IMG/VR virus record: IMGVR_UViG_3300025141_016758
Coordinates: 1 to 44,892 of that record
Direction: 5' to 3' (one strand)
DNA: 44,892 bases
Source of the DNA: a virus
In this document: positions 1-6,984 of the stretch, one piece after another
Numbering within the stretch: the stretch's first letter is position 1
Layout of the letters: every line of letters starts with the position of its first letter
Program-made: the position numbers and the translations under genes
The notes under the pieces: model-generated
What the model was told of the DNA's origin: nothing
Database searches by the model: none
Seen by the model: only the letters and a program-made list of their open reading frames with translations

Positions 1-2
1 AC

Positions 3-98
3 GATATTGCATGGGAATGGGTGGTGCTCTTCGACGATGGTGATGTCGGAGGAGCTGATACAATCGACTTGAAGGTGATTAAAAATGAAAGTCGGTGA
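3..98 (+). CDS. KVGD-family small protein, 3' part only
   Basis: The left window edge cuts this gene; 31 residues are visible. It keeps the family's second half: a hydrophobic strand (WVVLFDDGDVGG) and the closing L-K-V-I-x-N-E-S-R. The KVGD family is defined here from this window: about 53-82 residues, start M-K-V-G-D-L-V, a central G-[IL]-[VI]-V strand, often an I-L-W-x-x-G turn, and an end L-E-V-I-N-E-S-R. The alternating hydrophobic pattern suggests an SH3/KOW/Tudor-like small beta barrel (inference). The last 14 nt (85-98) are also the first 14 nt of the next gene in another frame. Function unknown. Confidence 0.75.
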   Translation, partial: DIAWEWVVLFDDGDVGGADTIDLKVIKNESR

Positions 99-309
99 TA
101 TGGTTATTAGAAAAGTATTACATACCTTCGAGCTAAGTCGCCGTGCGGCGATGAACCAGCGTGAACTTTTAGGGCATGGAATTGTTCTTACAAAACAAAT
201 GGCCGGAAGCAATCCGGTTCATCCATGTGTTACCGTGTACTATCCAAAAGTTCAAAAAACATATGATATCGCAGAATCTCTTTTGGAGGTGATCAGTGAA
301 AATCGGTGA
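85..309 (+). CDS. KVGD-family small protein
   Basis: 74 residues. Starts M-K-V-G-D-M-V-I, has the family's central H-G-I-V-L-T strand and ends L-L-E-V-I-S-E-N-R. A longer basic insert (about residues 10-30, ELSRRAAMNQREL) separates the first two strands. The ATG lies inside the last codons of the upstream gene, and its Shine-Dalgarno (GAAGGTGAT) is that gene's Lys-Val-Ile codons. It overlaps the next gene by 14 nt. Recognised by similarity to its window neighbours; function unknown. Confidence 0.85.
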   Translation: MKVGDMVIRKVLHTFELSRRAAMNQRELLGHGIVLTKQMAGSNPVHPCVTVYYPKVQKTYDIAESLLEVISENR

Positions 310-472
310 TCTGGTCTGGGTGGATGGTGATCTCTACCCACGGCTTAAAAAAGAAGTAGGCATGCTTGTAGAACTGCGGATGCCGAGATCGTGGATTGTT
401 ATGATTGCTGGAAGGTTGCACCCATTTGTCATTTCACAGGAAGACATGGAATTAGCAAGTGCAAGCAGGTGA
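296..472 (+). CDS. KVGD-family small protein (GTG start)
   Basis: 58 residues beginning V-K-I-G-D-L-V-W-V-D and ending A-S-A-S-R. The core has V-G-M-L-V-E-L followed by W-I-V-M-I-A-G-R-L-H-P, a variant also seen in the gene at 5365 (H-I-M-I-A-G-T-L-H-P), so these two copies are close relatives across blocks. The GTG start is chosen because GGAGGT sits 6 nt upstream, inside the previous gene's Leu-Glu-Val codons, and because the 14-nt family overlap is kept. Confidence 0.85.
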   Translation: MKIGDLVWVDGDLYPRLKKEVGMLVELRMPRSWIVMIAGRLHPFVISQEDMELASASR

Positions 473-656
473 CATAGTAAGATTTAAAACCAAAGGCCAA
501 TCTTTCTTTTCTCGGTACGAGACTTGGAAGATTGGCCTTCTTGTGGAATATCATACGTGGGAGAAAATAGCGACCATTCTTTATGAAGGTTCTACACGCA
601 GGGTTCATGCAAGAGACGTTCAGCTTGTGCACAGGTCACCACAGCATGATGAATGA
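459..656 (+). CDS. KVGD-family small protein (GTG start)
   Basis: 65 residues, start V-Q-A-G-D-I-V-R-F, central I-G-L-L-V-E-Y strand and A-T-I-L-Y-E-G turn. The C-terminus departs from the family (ends H-R-S-P-Q-H-D-E instead of N-E-S-R) because the next gene is not a KVGD member and the shared junction is lost. It overlaps the upstream copy by 14 nt and the DUF2061 gene by about 11 nt. Function unknown. Confidence 0.8.
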   Translation: MQAGDIVRFKTKGQSFFSRYETWKIGLLVEYHTWEKIATILYEGSTRRVHARDVQLVHRSPQHDE

Positions 657-891
657 AAAAGCTCGTCTTAGTAAAAAAAGACATCTTTTAAAAACCATAA
701 CGTGGAGAATCGTTGGAACGACTGATACCGTTCTGATTGGGTGGCTCATAAGTGGAGATCCTGTTGTGGGCCTAAGTATTGGAGGGATAGAGGTTGTCAC
801 TAAAATGATTCTTTATTATTTACATGAAAGGCTTTGGTACAGGTCCAGCTTCGGGGTAGAAAAAGAACAAGCGAGTGAAAGCCTAAAATGA
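646..891 (+). CDS. DUF2061 family small membrane protein
   Basis: About 81 residues. The block K-K-R-H-L-L-K-T-I-T-W-R-I-V-G-T-T-D-T followed by G-G-I-E-V-V-T-K and Y-Y-L-H-E-R-L-W is the signature of DUF2061, a family of short predicted inner-membrane proteins in bacteria and phages. Two hydrophobic segments (roughly residues 25-45 and 50-65) fit membrane insertion. ATGs at 646 and 649 are both possible; upstream in-frame codons back to 583 lie deep inside the previous gene. The stop overlaps the next ATG by 4 nt. Molecular function is unknown. Confidence 0.8.
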   Translation: MMNEKARLSKKRHLLKTITWRIVGTTDTVLIGWLISGDPVVGLSIGGIEVVTKMILYYLHERLWYRSSFGVEKEQASESLK

Positions 892-1124
892 AAATCGGTG
901 ATTTAGTAAATTTTTATACGACGTCGTGGGTATTCCATCGAGCTGCTGAAGATTATAAAGGCCCAGGAATTATTATAGGAAAAACCCAAAGGTCATCACC
1001 TATTTCATCTGCAAAAAAAACTGTATTCAAAATTCTATGGGCAGACTTGAAAATTACAAATGAACATGAATGTTATCTAAAACTTGTTAGCACAACTAAT
1101 ACAAACTCAAAAAAAGTTCTATAA
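888..1124 (+). CDS. KVGD-family small protein
   Basis: 78 residues, start M-K-I-G-D-L-V-N-F, core G-P-G-I-I-I-G-K and F-K-I-L-W-A-D-L. The C-terminal strand ends L-K-L-V-S-T-T-N-T instead of the canonical V-I-N-E-S-R, as for other copies at the end of a block. ATGA overlap with the DUF2061 gene implies translational coupling. Last member of the first block. Confidence 0.8.
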   Translation: MKIGDLVNFYTTSWVFHRAAEDYKGPGIIIGKTQRSSPISSAKKTVFKILWADLKITNEHECYLKLVSTTNTNSKKVL

Positions 1125-1125
1125 T

Positions 1126-1374
1126 ATGAGTATGAATAGAAAACAACGACGAGAAGCCCGGAAACAATTACCAAGGAAAACTAGAGAAAAGGTGAAAAAA
1201 CTAGACACCACTCTTTCTTGTGTTCCTAAGAAGTGTGATGAATGCCAGAAACCATTTAACAACAGTGACCAAGAGTCTCTTGATAAGTGGAAAATTGCTG
1301 TATACGACGATGGCCCTATTCATTTGGTCTGTCCTGAATGCATACCAACGGACATTAAAAATATCAAACATTAA
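1126..1374 (+). CDS. Small zinc-ribbon phage protein
   Basis: 82 residues from ATG 1126 (M-S-M-N-R-K-Q-R-R-E-A-R-K-Q). The basic N-terminus is followed by C-D-E-C around residues 39-42 and C-P-E-C near residues 70-73, spacing that fits a single zinc-binding ribbon. Proteins with an N-R-K-Q-R-R start and two CxxC knuckles recur in large tailed phages (from memory); no function is established. The start was preferred over an in-frame upstream codon at 1084, which would overlap the preceding KVGD gene. Confidence 0.75.
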   Translation: MSMNRKQRREARKQLPRKTREKVKKLDTTLSCVPKKCDECQKPFNNSDQESLDKWKIAVYDDGPIHLVCPECIPTDIKNIKH

Positions 1375-1392
1375 CTTTTAAAGAGAGAACAT

Positions 1393-2589
1393 ATGCGATC
1401 ACTTACTTTAGGGTTTTTGACTGGCTTGATGCTAGCACACCCCGCTCATGGTGAAGATCTTAGCGCCAGCGAAACATCATATACAGGTGCAACAATCCTT
1501 GAGGGGGACTCGGACGTATGGTTCGAAGAATTTCAGCCCTTTTCAGACAGCGAAGAAACGTTTCCTTACGCCTTTTTTGAGGGGAACACCCTTTATGTTG
1601 GCAACTCCGATATCTACGACAACACCATTGACGCGATTGTGGAGTTTTTCTGGTTCCAATCGTCGATTGATCGAGGTACGGACTTTTACGTTGCTGTCAT
1701 TAAAACACGGGCTACACCTGGGCATGATTGTTACTACGCACCTTGGGACTGGGCACGTGGAGCCCAATGTAAACTCTGGGCTGATGAGTGGAGTGATTGG
1801 GGTGAGTATCCAGTTCTAAGTGTTGAGGCAACGACCGATGTCGAGCGTGAGCAGGGTGCATTTCGTTGGGATTGGTCAATTCCGTTTGAGAGCTATGGTA
1901 TCGATGCATACGGACAGGTGACGTTCCAGAACATGTATGGTATCGGGTCGACATCTGAAGGTGCAGCCATGGCTCACGGTGAATATCAGTTGAATGAAGA
2001 CGGTGATGTGAAGGCCGAAGGAAGTGTCCAGGTAAAAGGATATCATTCTTCGGAGTATAGTGTTCAGACCCAGTATGAGGTCACGCTTTACGAGTGGGAT
2101 GTATTTGTTGATGGACGTGCCGATCTTATGGCATGGGATATGTACTTGAATCTTGGAGCTAGAGAAACGCAATCCGCGTATCATGAATATTTTTTGAGTG
2201 TGCAAGTAGAAGAGGGAATGCCGTTCACACTAGACATGCTCAATTTTTCTGCAAATTTTGACACTGGTTGGTATGACCCGTTCAAACATGAGTTAGGCAT
2301 ATCGCTTCAAAACATGACAATTGGGCAGCCATACTATGAACCAACAAGTAATGACGATCAAGAACCTGATGACAGTGAAGAAAATGACAGTGAAGAAAAT
2401 GACAGTGGTATCCCCGATTCAGGACAAGATGAAACAGAAGAGTTACCAAACATAGAAAATAACACTACGGAAGTAGTGGAATCTGGATGTTCAGTGGCGG
2501 GAAATACAGTTAGATCATCTTGGCTGAGCTTATTTCTTTTCGGTCTTGTTTCTCTGCGCAGAGAAATTAGAGGTAAAAATGAAAGTTAA
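1393..2589 (+). CDS. Secreted protein with MYXO-CTERM-like C-terminal tail
   Basis: 398 residues. The N-terminus is a signal peptide (M-R-S-L-T-L-G-F-L-T-G-L, cleavage likely near A-H-G/E-D). The mature part is aromatic- and acid-rich and looks beta-rich, without a family I recognise. It ends in a low-complexity acidic linker with tandem E-E-N-D-S repeats, then G-C-S-V-A-G (Cys about 366), a hydrophobic helix (W-L-S-L-F-L-F-G-L) and a basic end (R-R-E-I-R). Cys + transmembrane + Arg is the layout of MYXO-CTERM/GlyGly-CTERM surface-sorting tails of Gram-negative bacteria. It overlaps the PEPCK start by 11 nt. A surface-displayed product on the infected cell is inferred. Confidence 0.75.
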   Translation: MRSLTLGFLTGLMLAHPAHGEDLSASETSYTGATILEGDSDVWFEEFQPFSDSEETFPYAFFEGNTLYVGNSDIYDNTIDAIVEFFWFQSSIDRGTDFYVAVIKTRATPGHDCYYAPWDWARGAQCKLWADEWSDWGEYPVLSVEATTDVEREQGAFRWDWSIPFESYGIDAYGQVTFQNMYGIGSTSEGAAMAHGEYQLNEDGDVKAEGSVQVKGYHSSEYSVQTQYEVTLYEWDVFVDGRADLMAWDMYLNLGARETQSAYHEYFLSVQVEEGMPFTLDMLNFSANFDTGWYDPFKHELGISLQNMTIGQPYYEPTSNDDQEPDDSEENDSEENDSGIPDSGQDETEELPNIENNTTEVVESGCSVAGNTVRSSWLSLFLFGLVSLRREIRGKNES

Positions 2590-4057
2590 TTTAGAAAATA
2601 ATGATTTAATTGCAAAGGCAGGTGAAGAGGGCCTCACTGTTATTGATGGGGTTGTTTATTTTTACACAGGGACCCGTACCGGTCGAAGCCCAAATGCCAA
2701 AAAAATAGTTAAAGACTCATTAACGAGCGAAAACATTGATTGGGAAAATAATAATTCAATTGAAGAAAAAGAATGGGAAAATTGTCTACAGAGGTTTGAT
2801 GCGCATCTTGCAAATTCAAAAACGCTATACCGTCAAGACGTTGTAGCTGTCCGAGATCCTTTTGTTAATTTGCACACAAGGGTTTATACTGAAACAGCTG
2901 TACATTCGCTTTTTGCAAGAAACATGTTTGTCCCATATTCTGACACAGGGCCTGATCCTAAATTCATACCTGATTGGAATGTGTATCATTTTCCATCCCT
3001 TTCAAAAGAACCGACGGTGATTATATCATTCACAGATAAGAAGGTTTTAATAAGTGGGACACAATATTCTGGCGAAATCAAGAAAAGTATCTTTACTGTT
3101 TTAAATTACACATTCGTAAAAGACACCGCTGGTCTTCCAATGCACTGTTCTGTGAACACTGATCTTGATAGAAAAAACCCAGTTATATTTTTTGGTCTTT
3201 CAGGTACGGGAAAAACAACACTAAGTTCGGACTCAAATCGCCTACTGATTGGTGATGATGAGCATGCATGGACAGATGATGGGCTGACTAATTTTGAAGG
3301 TGGTTGTTATGCAAAAACAATTAGATTATCATCTGATGATGAACCAGAAATTTGGGAAGCATGTCATACGGAAGGGACGATATTAGAAAATGTTGTTTTG
3401 ATTGATGGAATGCCTGATTTCGATAATTCGACATATACTGAAAACTGCAGGGCTTCATACCCACTGAGCTCAATTTCAAACGCTGATCCACATGGTTATA
3501 TTAGGGAGCATCCAAAAAATATTATTATGCTCACGTGTGATGCATTTGGTGTTCTGCCTCCAGTTTCAAAGTTGACAGCTGACGAGGCTGTCAAACAATT
3601 TGCTCTTGGTTACACTGCTAAAATTGCTGGCACTGAAGCAGGTGTGGTTGAACCCATCGCCACATTCTCGCCTTGTTTTGGTGGTCCGTTTATGCCACTC
3701 CCAGTTTTTGAATATACAAATATTCTCAGGGAAAAAATTAATGCTCATGATGTAGACTGCTGGCTTGTAAACACAGGATGGACTGGTGGGTCGTATGGTG
3801 TGGGAAGCAGAATCTCGATCAAGACCACACGAACAATTATAGATCGTATTCTTGACGGAAGCTTAAAAAACCAAGTAACAAAAAAACATGAGTATACCGG
3901 ACTCACCGTTCCTTTACATCCAGGTTTGGATAAAAATATTTTATTTCCTGAGAACAGCTGGACAGATTTGGCTGAATATAAGAGTAAAGTAAAAGAACTA
4001 ACTCAATTATTTGATGAAAAAAGTATAGAATTATTTGGAGAAGCTAATTGTGGGTGA
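2579..4057 (+). CDS. pckA: ATP-dependent phosphoenolpyruvate carboxykinase
   Basis: 492 residues, slightly shorter than the usual 520-540, but every landmark is present: T-G-R-T/S-P substrate loop near residue 27-33 (T-G-R-S-P), G-E-I-K-K before the metal site, M-H-C-S with the metal-binding His, P-loop G-L-S-G-T-G-K-T-T (about 206-214), G-D-D-E-H, G-G-C-Y-A-K-T, and C-D-A-F-G-V-L-P-P. The enzyme interconverts oxaloacetate + ATP and PEP + CO2 + ADP in the cytoplasm. ATG 2579 is chosen for AGAGGT 7 nt upstream; the in-frame codon at 2546 lies inside the previous gene. It overlaps the QueF-like gene by 8 nt. Apparently catalytically intact; rare in phages. Confidence 0.95.
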   Translation: MKVNLENNDLIAKAGEEGLTVIDGVVYFYTGTRTGRSPNAKKIVKDSLTSENIDWENNNSIEEKEWENCLQRFDAHLANSKTLYRQDVVAVRDPFVNLHTRVYTETAVHSLFARNMFVPYSDTGPDPKFIPDWNVYHFPSLSKEPTVIISFTDKKVLISGTQYSGEIKKSIFTVLNYTFVKDTAGLPMHCSVNTDLDRKNPVIFFGLSGTGKTTLSSDSNRLLIGDDEHAWTDDGLTNFEGGCYAKTIRLSSDDEPEIWEACHTEGTILENVVLIDGMPDFDNSTYTENCRASYPLSSISNADPHGYIREHPKNIIMLTCDAFGVLPPVSKLTADEAVKQFALGYTAKIAGTEAGVVEPIATFSPCFGGPFMPLPVFEYTNILREKINAHDVDCWLVNTGWTGGSYGVGSRISIKTTRTIIDRILDGSLKNQVTKKHEYTGLTVPLHPGLDKNILFPENSWTDLAEYKSKVKELTQLFDEKSIELFGEANCG

Positions 4058-4475
4058 AAGAAAAAAGAGAGATTGGAATAAAAATAGAAATATATTGAAG
4101 TCGATTGCAAACCCGAGCCGGGAATCATATGAGATTAAAATGAAAATTCCTGAATTGACATTTGAGGGCGTGCGTGGGCAACCTGATTTTGCAAAATTGT
4201 ATATTACTTTTTATCCTGATGATAAAGTAATTGAATTGAAATCTCTTAAGGAATATTTCTTCGCCTTCAGGTCTCAAATTTACTCATATGAAAGAATCGT
4301 AAATGTAATATACGATGATTTGCTTGCGGCTTATGAACCTTCCAGATTACGACTAGTGATGGTATGCAATCCGAGGGGTGGAATATCATCTAAGCTAACA
4401 GTAGATTCAGATTGGATCGTAAGAGGCGGTAAAGACACGTTTAAAGACTGGCTGGGGCAGAAGGATGAATGGTAA
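4050..4475 (+). CDS. QueF-like (preQ0 reductase superfamily) protein lacking the usual catalytic Cys
   Basis: 141 residues from GTG 4050 (GGAG 9 nt upstream, inside pckA). The tunnelling-fold signature is clear: Y-E-I-K-M-K-I-P-E, G-Q-P-D-F-A, V-I-E-L-K-S-L-K-E-Y, S-Y-E-R-I-V-N and P-R-G-G-I-S-S-K. These match the NADPH-dependent 7-cyano-7-deazaguanine reductase QueF, which makes preQ1 for queuosine or deazaguanine DNA modification. Where B. subtilis-type QueF has Cys before G-Q-P-D-F this protein reads F-E-G-V-R-G-Q-P-D-F, so the thioimide-forming Cys seems absent. The acid of the substrate-binding E and the E-L-K-S-L-K block remain. Activity is therefore uncertain; the fold assignment is secure. 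Confidence 0.8.
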   Translation: MGERKKRDWNKNRNILKSIANPSRESYEIKMKIPELTFEGVRGQPDFAKLYITFYPDDKVIELKSLKEYFFAFRSQIYSYERIVNVIYDDLLAAYEPSRLRLVMVCNPRGGISSKLTVDSDWIVRGGKDTFKDWLGQKDEW

Positions 4476-4522
4476 TGGTCGATTTTGGCATGGGATTGAC
4501 AGCTTAAAGTGCTGGAGGGATA

Positions 4523-4756
4523 ATGAGATTAATTAAGATAGAATGCCAACAGAGTGGAATTCTGGTAGTCAATACAGATCAAATCTGTGACATTTCTGAA
4601 AATATTCAAGGTGTTGTGGTAACGATGGCTGATGGTAGAAAGATATTTACTAAATTTACTGATGCATCATATGCGGTAGATTATATTTTACGCGCTGAAC
4701 CTCACAACAAAATTATCTCATATACAAAAATTGTGAATGAAGAGTGGTCTGATTAA
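4523..4756 (+). CDS. Small hypothetical protein
   Basis: 77 residues with a strong Shine-Dalgarno (GGAGGG, 5 nt before ATG). The pattern I-L-V-V-N-T-D-Q-I, G-V-V-V-T-M-A-D-G-R-K-I-F-T-K-F is two beta hairpins followed by a helix (A-S-Y-A-V-D-Y-I-L) and faintly resembles FlbD-type small proteins. That likeness is too weak for a name. Stop and next start share one base (TAATG), so it is coupled to the next gene. Confidence 0.65.
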   Translation: MRLIKIECQQSGILVVNTDQICDISENIQGVVVTMADGRKIFTKFTDASYAVDYILRAEPHNKIISYTKIVNEEWSD

Positions 4757-5163
4757 TGGAAAAAGGCACTAGGGTACTACTTTTACCTGATGCAACAGGC
4801 ACCAGGGAGTCTGGGACTATTCATGAAGAATATGAGCTACAGGAGTGGTATAAAATAAAAACTAAATTATATGGGTGGTCATATGAGAAATGTCTAGACT
4901 TCTGGTCCAGTAAAGGACCAGTGTTTAAAGTTAAAATTGATTTTCATCCTGTATTTGGTGAAAATTCAATAATTGAAAAATCCATGAGTCAGCTTGAGGT
5001 GATGTCACCAGAAGAAATAGAAAAGCGTAATGCATCATCTCGAGCAGACGACACAGAACAACCACCGGTGATCCATCCTTTCTCTCTTGAACAAGAAAGG
5101 CTATGCGAATTGCTTCTCGAGCACACCGCAGATACGAAAACCATCAAAAAAGGTGAAGGGTGA
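4756..5163 (+). CDS. Hypothetical protein, possible small-barrel N-terminus
   Basis: 135 residues. The first 80 (K-G-T-R-V-L-L-L-P, E-S-G-T-I-H, Q-L-E-V-M-S) follow the strand pattern of the KVGD barrels with a large insert around a W-Y-K-I-K / W-S-Y-E-K segment. Residues 85-135 are a polar, probably helical tail rich in Glu. It may be a long, diverged relative of the KVGD family (inference). It overlaps the following KVGD gene by 4 nt (GTGA). Confidence 0.6.
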   Translation: MEKGTRVLLLPDATGTRESGTIHEEYELQEWYKIKTKLYGWSYEKCLDFWSSKGPVFKVKIDFHPVFGENSIIEKSMSQLEVMSPEEIEKRNASSRADDTEQPPVIHPFSLEQERLCELLLEHTADTKTIKKGEG

Positions 5164-5378
5164 AAATTGGTGATTTAGTCTTATGGTCACCATGGAAAAA
5201 ACATCCATACCCCGGAGCGCTGAGCGCTATAAAATATTATGAGCGTATTCGAAAGAGATGCGGTGAAAAACCAGGTGTAATACTTTCAGTGCACGAAGAC
5301 AACTGTCAGGTTATATTCAACACCGATATCATAATAATACATAAAGATTTTTTAGAAGTGATTGATGCAAGTCGGTGA
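5160..5378 (+). CDS. KVGD-family small protein (GTG start)
   Basis: 72 residues, start V-K-I-G-D-L-V-L-W, core K-P-G-V-I-L-S-V and C-Q-V-I-F-N-T-D, end F-L-E-V-I-D-A-S-R. A basic insert Y-Y-E-R-I-R-K-R-C lies before the central strand. First gene of the second array; GTG chosen for AGGTGAAGG just upstream and the 4-nt overlap with the previous stop. Confidence 0.8.
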   Translation: MKIGDLVLWSPWKKHPYPGALSAIKYYERIRKRCGEKPGVILSVHEDNCQVIFNTDIIIIHKDFLEVIDASR

Positions 5379-5556
5379 TCTAGTGGTTATTAATAAGACA
5401 GCATTTCCAGAATATGACGGGAAGGTCGGCATTATCGTTGGCAAGTCTAATATTTTGCCGAATCGTTATCATATCATGATTGCCGGGACATTACATCCAA
5501 GTTATATTCACGGTAATGATTTGGAACCTATTAACAAAAATAATCAAAAAAGCTAG
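5365..5556 (+). CDS. KVGD-family small protein; end duplicated at 25300
   Basis: 63 residues starting M-Q-V-G-D-L-V-V-I, core V-G-I-I-V-G-K, then H-I-M-I-A-G-T-L-H-P as in the copy at 296. The ending P-I-N-K-N-N-Q-K-S is shared with the gene at 25129, because about 64 bp covering the 3' end and the following promoter are nearly identical at 5530-5593 and 25300-25363. A TTG at 5362 is also in frame; ATG 5365 fits the 14-nt junction. Confidence 0.82.
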   Translation: MQVGDLVVINKTAFPEYDGKVGIIVGKSNILPNRYHIMIAGTLHPSYIHGNDLEPINKNNQKS

Positions 5557-5563
5557 TCAAAAA

Positions 5564-5593
5564 TGTGAAAGCGGGTGTCCCATGTGGTATAAT
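5564..5593 (+). promoter_or_regulatory. TGTGAA-18-TATAAT promoter
   Basis: TGTGAA at 5564-5569, an 18-nt spacer, and extended -10 TGTGGTATAAT ending at 5593. It drives the KVGD genes from 5619. One of ten strong matches to a promoter class with invariant spacing in this window. Confidence 0.85.
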
Positions 5594-5618
5594 AATAAAG
5601 TATTAAGGGAGAAACATA

Positions 5619-5837
5619 TTGCATGTTGGTATAAAAGTAGGTGATTTAATTAAACGCAAGGTGGAAAATAGCTGGAACGTTTATGATATTTCCGAAAATG
5701 AAAAGCACGGCATTGGGTTAGTTGTCGATGTAAATATAAATACGGTATATCGTATTCTGATGGTGTATTACTCAAAGACCCAGACCTTTGGCACGCTGGC
5801 CACACGTTTTGCGGAGAAAATAAATGAAAGCCGGTGA
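5619..5837 (+). CDS. KVGD-family small protein (TTG start)
   Basis: 72 residues. The family motif is shifted by four residues (M-H-V-G-I-K-V-G-D-L-I-K). Core G-I-G-L-V-V-D-V, Y-R-I-L-M-V-Y-Y, end A-E-K-I-N-E-S-R. TTG 5619 has GGAG 7 nt upstream; an out-of-frame ATG at 5623 stops after three codons. First gene behind the promoter at 5564-5593. Overlaps the next copy by 14 nt. Confidence 0.78.
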   Translation: MHVGIKVGDLIKRKVENSWNVYDISENEKHGIGLVVDVNINTVYRILMVYYSKTQTFGTLATRFAEKINESR

Positions 5838-6033
5838 TATGGTAAAATTTCATGAAAGATTTCGTAAGAGTGAGGATCTATATCTAGTATGTGAACGACA
5901 TAAAACATGGGATTGGGAACGATTCGACTGTGGTTCACCATTTGCAGCATGGGTTATTGTCAATTGTGCTACAGGAAAGATTCATACACAAACAGCTCGA
6001 GACTTGGAGGTCATCAGTGAAACCATTAACTAA
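5824..6033 (+). CDS. KVGD-family small protein
   Basis: 69 residues, start M-K-A-G-D-M-V-K-F, a Trp-rich middle (K-T-W-D-W-E-R-F), then A-A-W-V-I-V-N-C-A-T-G-K strand-turn-strand, end D-L-E-V-I-S-E-T-I-N. It embeds the start of the 6017 gene in its last codons with GGAGGT as ribosome-binding site, so the junction now drives a non-family gene. Confidence 0.8.
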   Translation: MKAGDMVKFHERFRKSEDLYLVCERHKTWDWERFDCGSPFAAWVIVNCATGKIHTQTARDLEVISETIN

Positions 6034-6511
6034 AGAAATTAAAGAAGGGTTAAATCAACATTATCTTCACTGTCGCAATCTGCTTGATCAAGGATTTGGT
6101 GTTTTTTACACCACACGCATTTTTGAAAATATTTTTTATGACATGACTGTGTTTGAAAACAGCTGGAAAAGTACTCATATTTCCAAGGCGGCAATTAAAA
6201 AGCTTCTGTCAAACAAAGGTTCATCAATCTCTGGAGTCCAACGCTGTCATGGCTTAATTGACAACAGGTTGGATAGACTGGTGAGGACACGTACACTTCT
6301 TGAGGGTCCAGAGATGGCTTTTGAAGAGTGGTATGAATATTATCGTAAGCATGACTTAACAATTCTGCTAACAAAGAGTGAACATAAGTCTGAAACGTTT
6401 AGTAAGCTGTATGAAATTCCGGAAGAACGTGATCTATTCAGGGCATCAGGTTTTGGATTTAAAAAAAGAAAAAGTGTTGAATGTGTTTGGATGAAGGATG
6501 TGATTAAATGA
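6017..6511 (+). CDS. Hypothetical phage protein
   Basis: 164 residues from GTG 6017, placed by GGAGGTCATCA just upstream (within the previous gene) and 17-nt overlap. The in-frame codon at 5891 would lie entirely within that gene. Mostly helical by composition, with basic and aromatic residues, an N-terminal L-T-K-E-I-K-E-G-L helix and a C-terminal basic F-K-K-R-K. No family recognised. It replaces a KVGD copy in the array yet keeps the array's junction signal. Confidence 0.7.
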   Translation: MKPLTKEIKEGLNQHYLHCRNLLDQGFGVFYTTRIFENIFYDMTVFENSWKSTHISKAAIKKLLSNKGSSISGVQRCHGLIDNRLDRLVRTRTLLEGPEMAFEEWYEYYRKHDLTILLTKSEHKSETFSKLYEIPEERDLFRASGFGFKKRKSVECVWMKDVIK

Positions 6512-6606
6512 ACGAAGAAATAGCAACCGCAGCAGGTTCATTTTTCGGGGCCGTCATAGGCACGAGTATATTTTTTGTGTGGTTTTTTAACAGTGGGTGC
6601 CTGTAA
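6508..6606 (+). CDS. Single-pass membrane microprotein
   Basis: 32 residues: short acidic start (M-N-E-E-I-A-T-A-A-G) and one hydrophobic segment F-F-G-A-V-I-G-T-S-I-F-F-V-W-F-F. Starts within the previous stop (AAATGA) and its TAA shares one base with the next ATG, so it is embedded in a coupled chain. Function unknown. Confidence 0.6.
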   Translation: MNEEIATAAGSFFGAVIGTSIFFVWFFNSGCL

Positions 6607-6815
6607 TGAAAGTGGGTGATTACGTTGCAATGATTACTAATGAATGGCAAAAGCACAATCGCTGGATGGAATTTCCAGATGAGAAGCCTGAGCCATTGGG
6701 AATAATTGTCGAGAAAGGTAAGTGTGGAAAACAGTTTTGGAATGTTTTGCTTTCCTGTGGTACCGTGAAGGAGCTAAGCGAGAATTATCTAAAGGTGATT
6801 AGTGAAAGTCGGTGA
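6606..6815 (+). CDS. KVGD-family small protein
   Basis: 69 residues, start M-K-V-G-D-Y-V-A-M, core L-G-I-I-V-E-K, F-W-N-V-L-L-S-C-G-T-V, end L-K-V-I-S-E-S-R. ATG 6606 fits the family start; an in-frame GTG at 6597 would add three residues. A proline/acid-rich insert (F-P-D-E-K-P-E-P) precedes the central strand. Confidence 0.85.
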   Translation: MKVGDYVAMITNEWQKHNRWMEFPDEKPEPLGIIVEKGKCGKQFWNVLLSCGTVKELSENYLKVISESR

Positions 6816-6984
6816 TTTGGTAAAATTTACTGCTGGTCCGTTAGCGGTTGTGAATGCTGGTGTTGTTGTGAATGTTTGGACTATAGCTCATAAGAACAGA
6901 GTTCAGTCAGTTGATATTTTGTGGGAAGGTAAAATTATCCCAAGGCTGGTTAGCGCAATTGAGGTAATAAATGAAAGTCGGTGA
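6802..6984 (+). CDS. KVGD-family small protein (GTG start)
   Basis: 60 residues, a clean representative: V-K-V-G-D-L-V-K-F, A-G-V-V-V-N-V-W, S-V-D-I-L-W-E-G-K, end I-E-V-I-N-E-S-R. V-W-T-x(n)-R-V-Q-x-x-D-I-L-W is shared with the copy at 21607 in the third array, so sequence subtypes cross array boundaries. Confidence 0.88.
   Translation: MKVGDLVKFTAGPLAVVNAGVVVNVWTIAHKNRVQSVDILWEGKIIPRLVSAIEVINESR

Noticed and set aside
1448-2205. ORFs in other frames inside the MYXO-CTERM-like gene
   Set aside because: The 1393 frame has a signal peptide, coherent C-terminal tail and a start in context; the others have none.
2350-2410. Short tandem repeat (GAAGAAAATGACAGT) as a separate repeat element
   Set aside because: It only encodes the acidic E-E-N-D-S linker of the 1393 protein.
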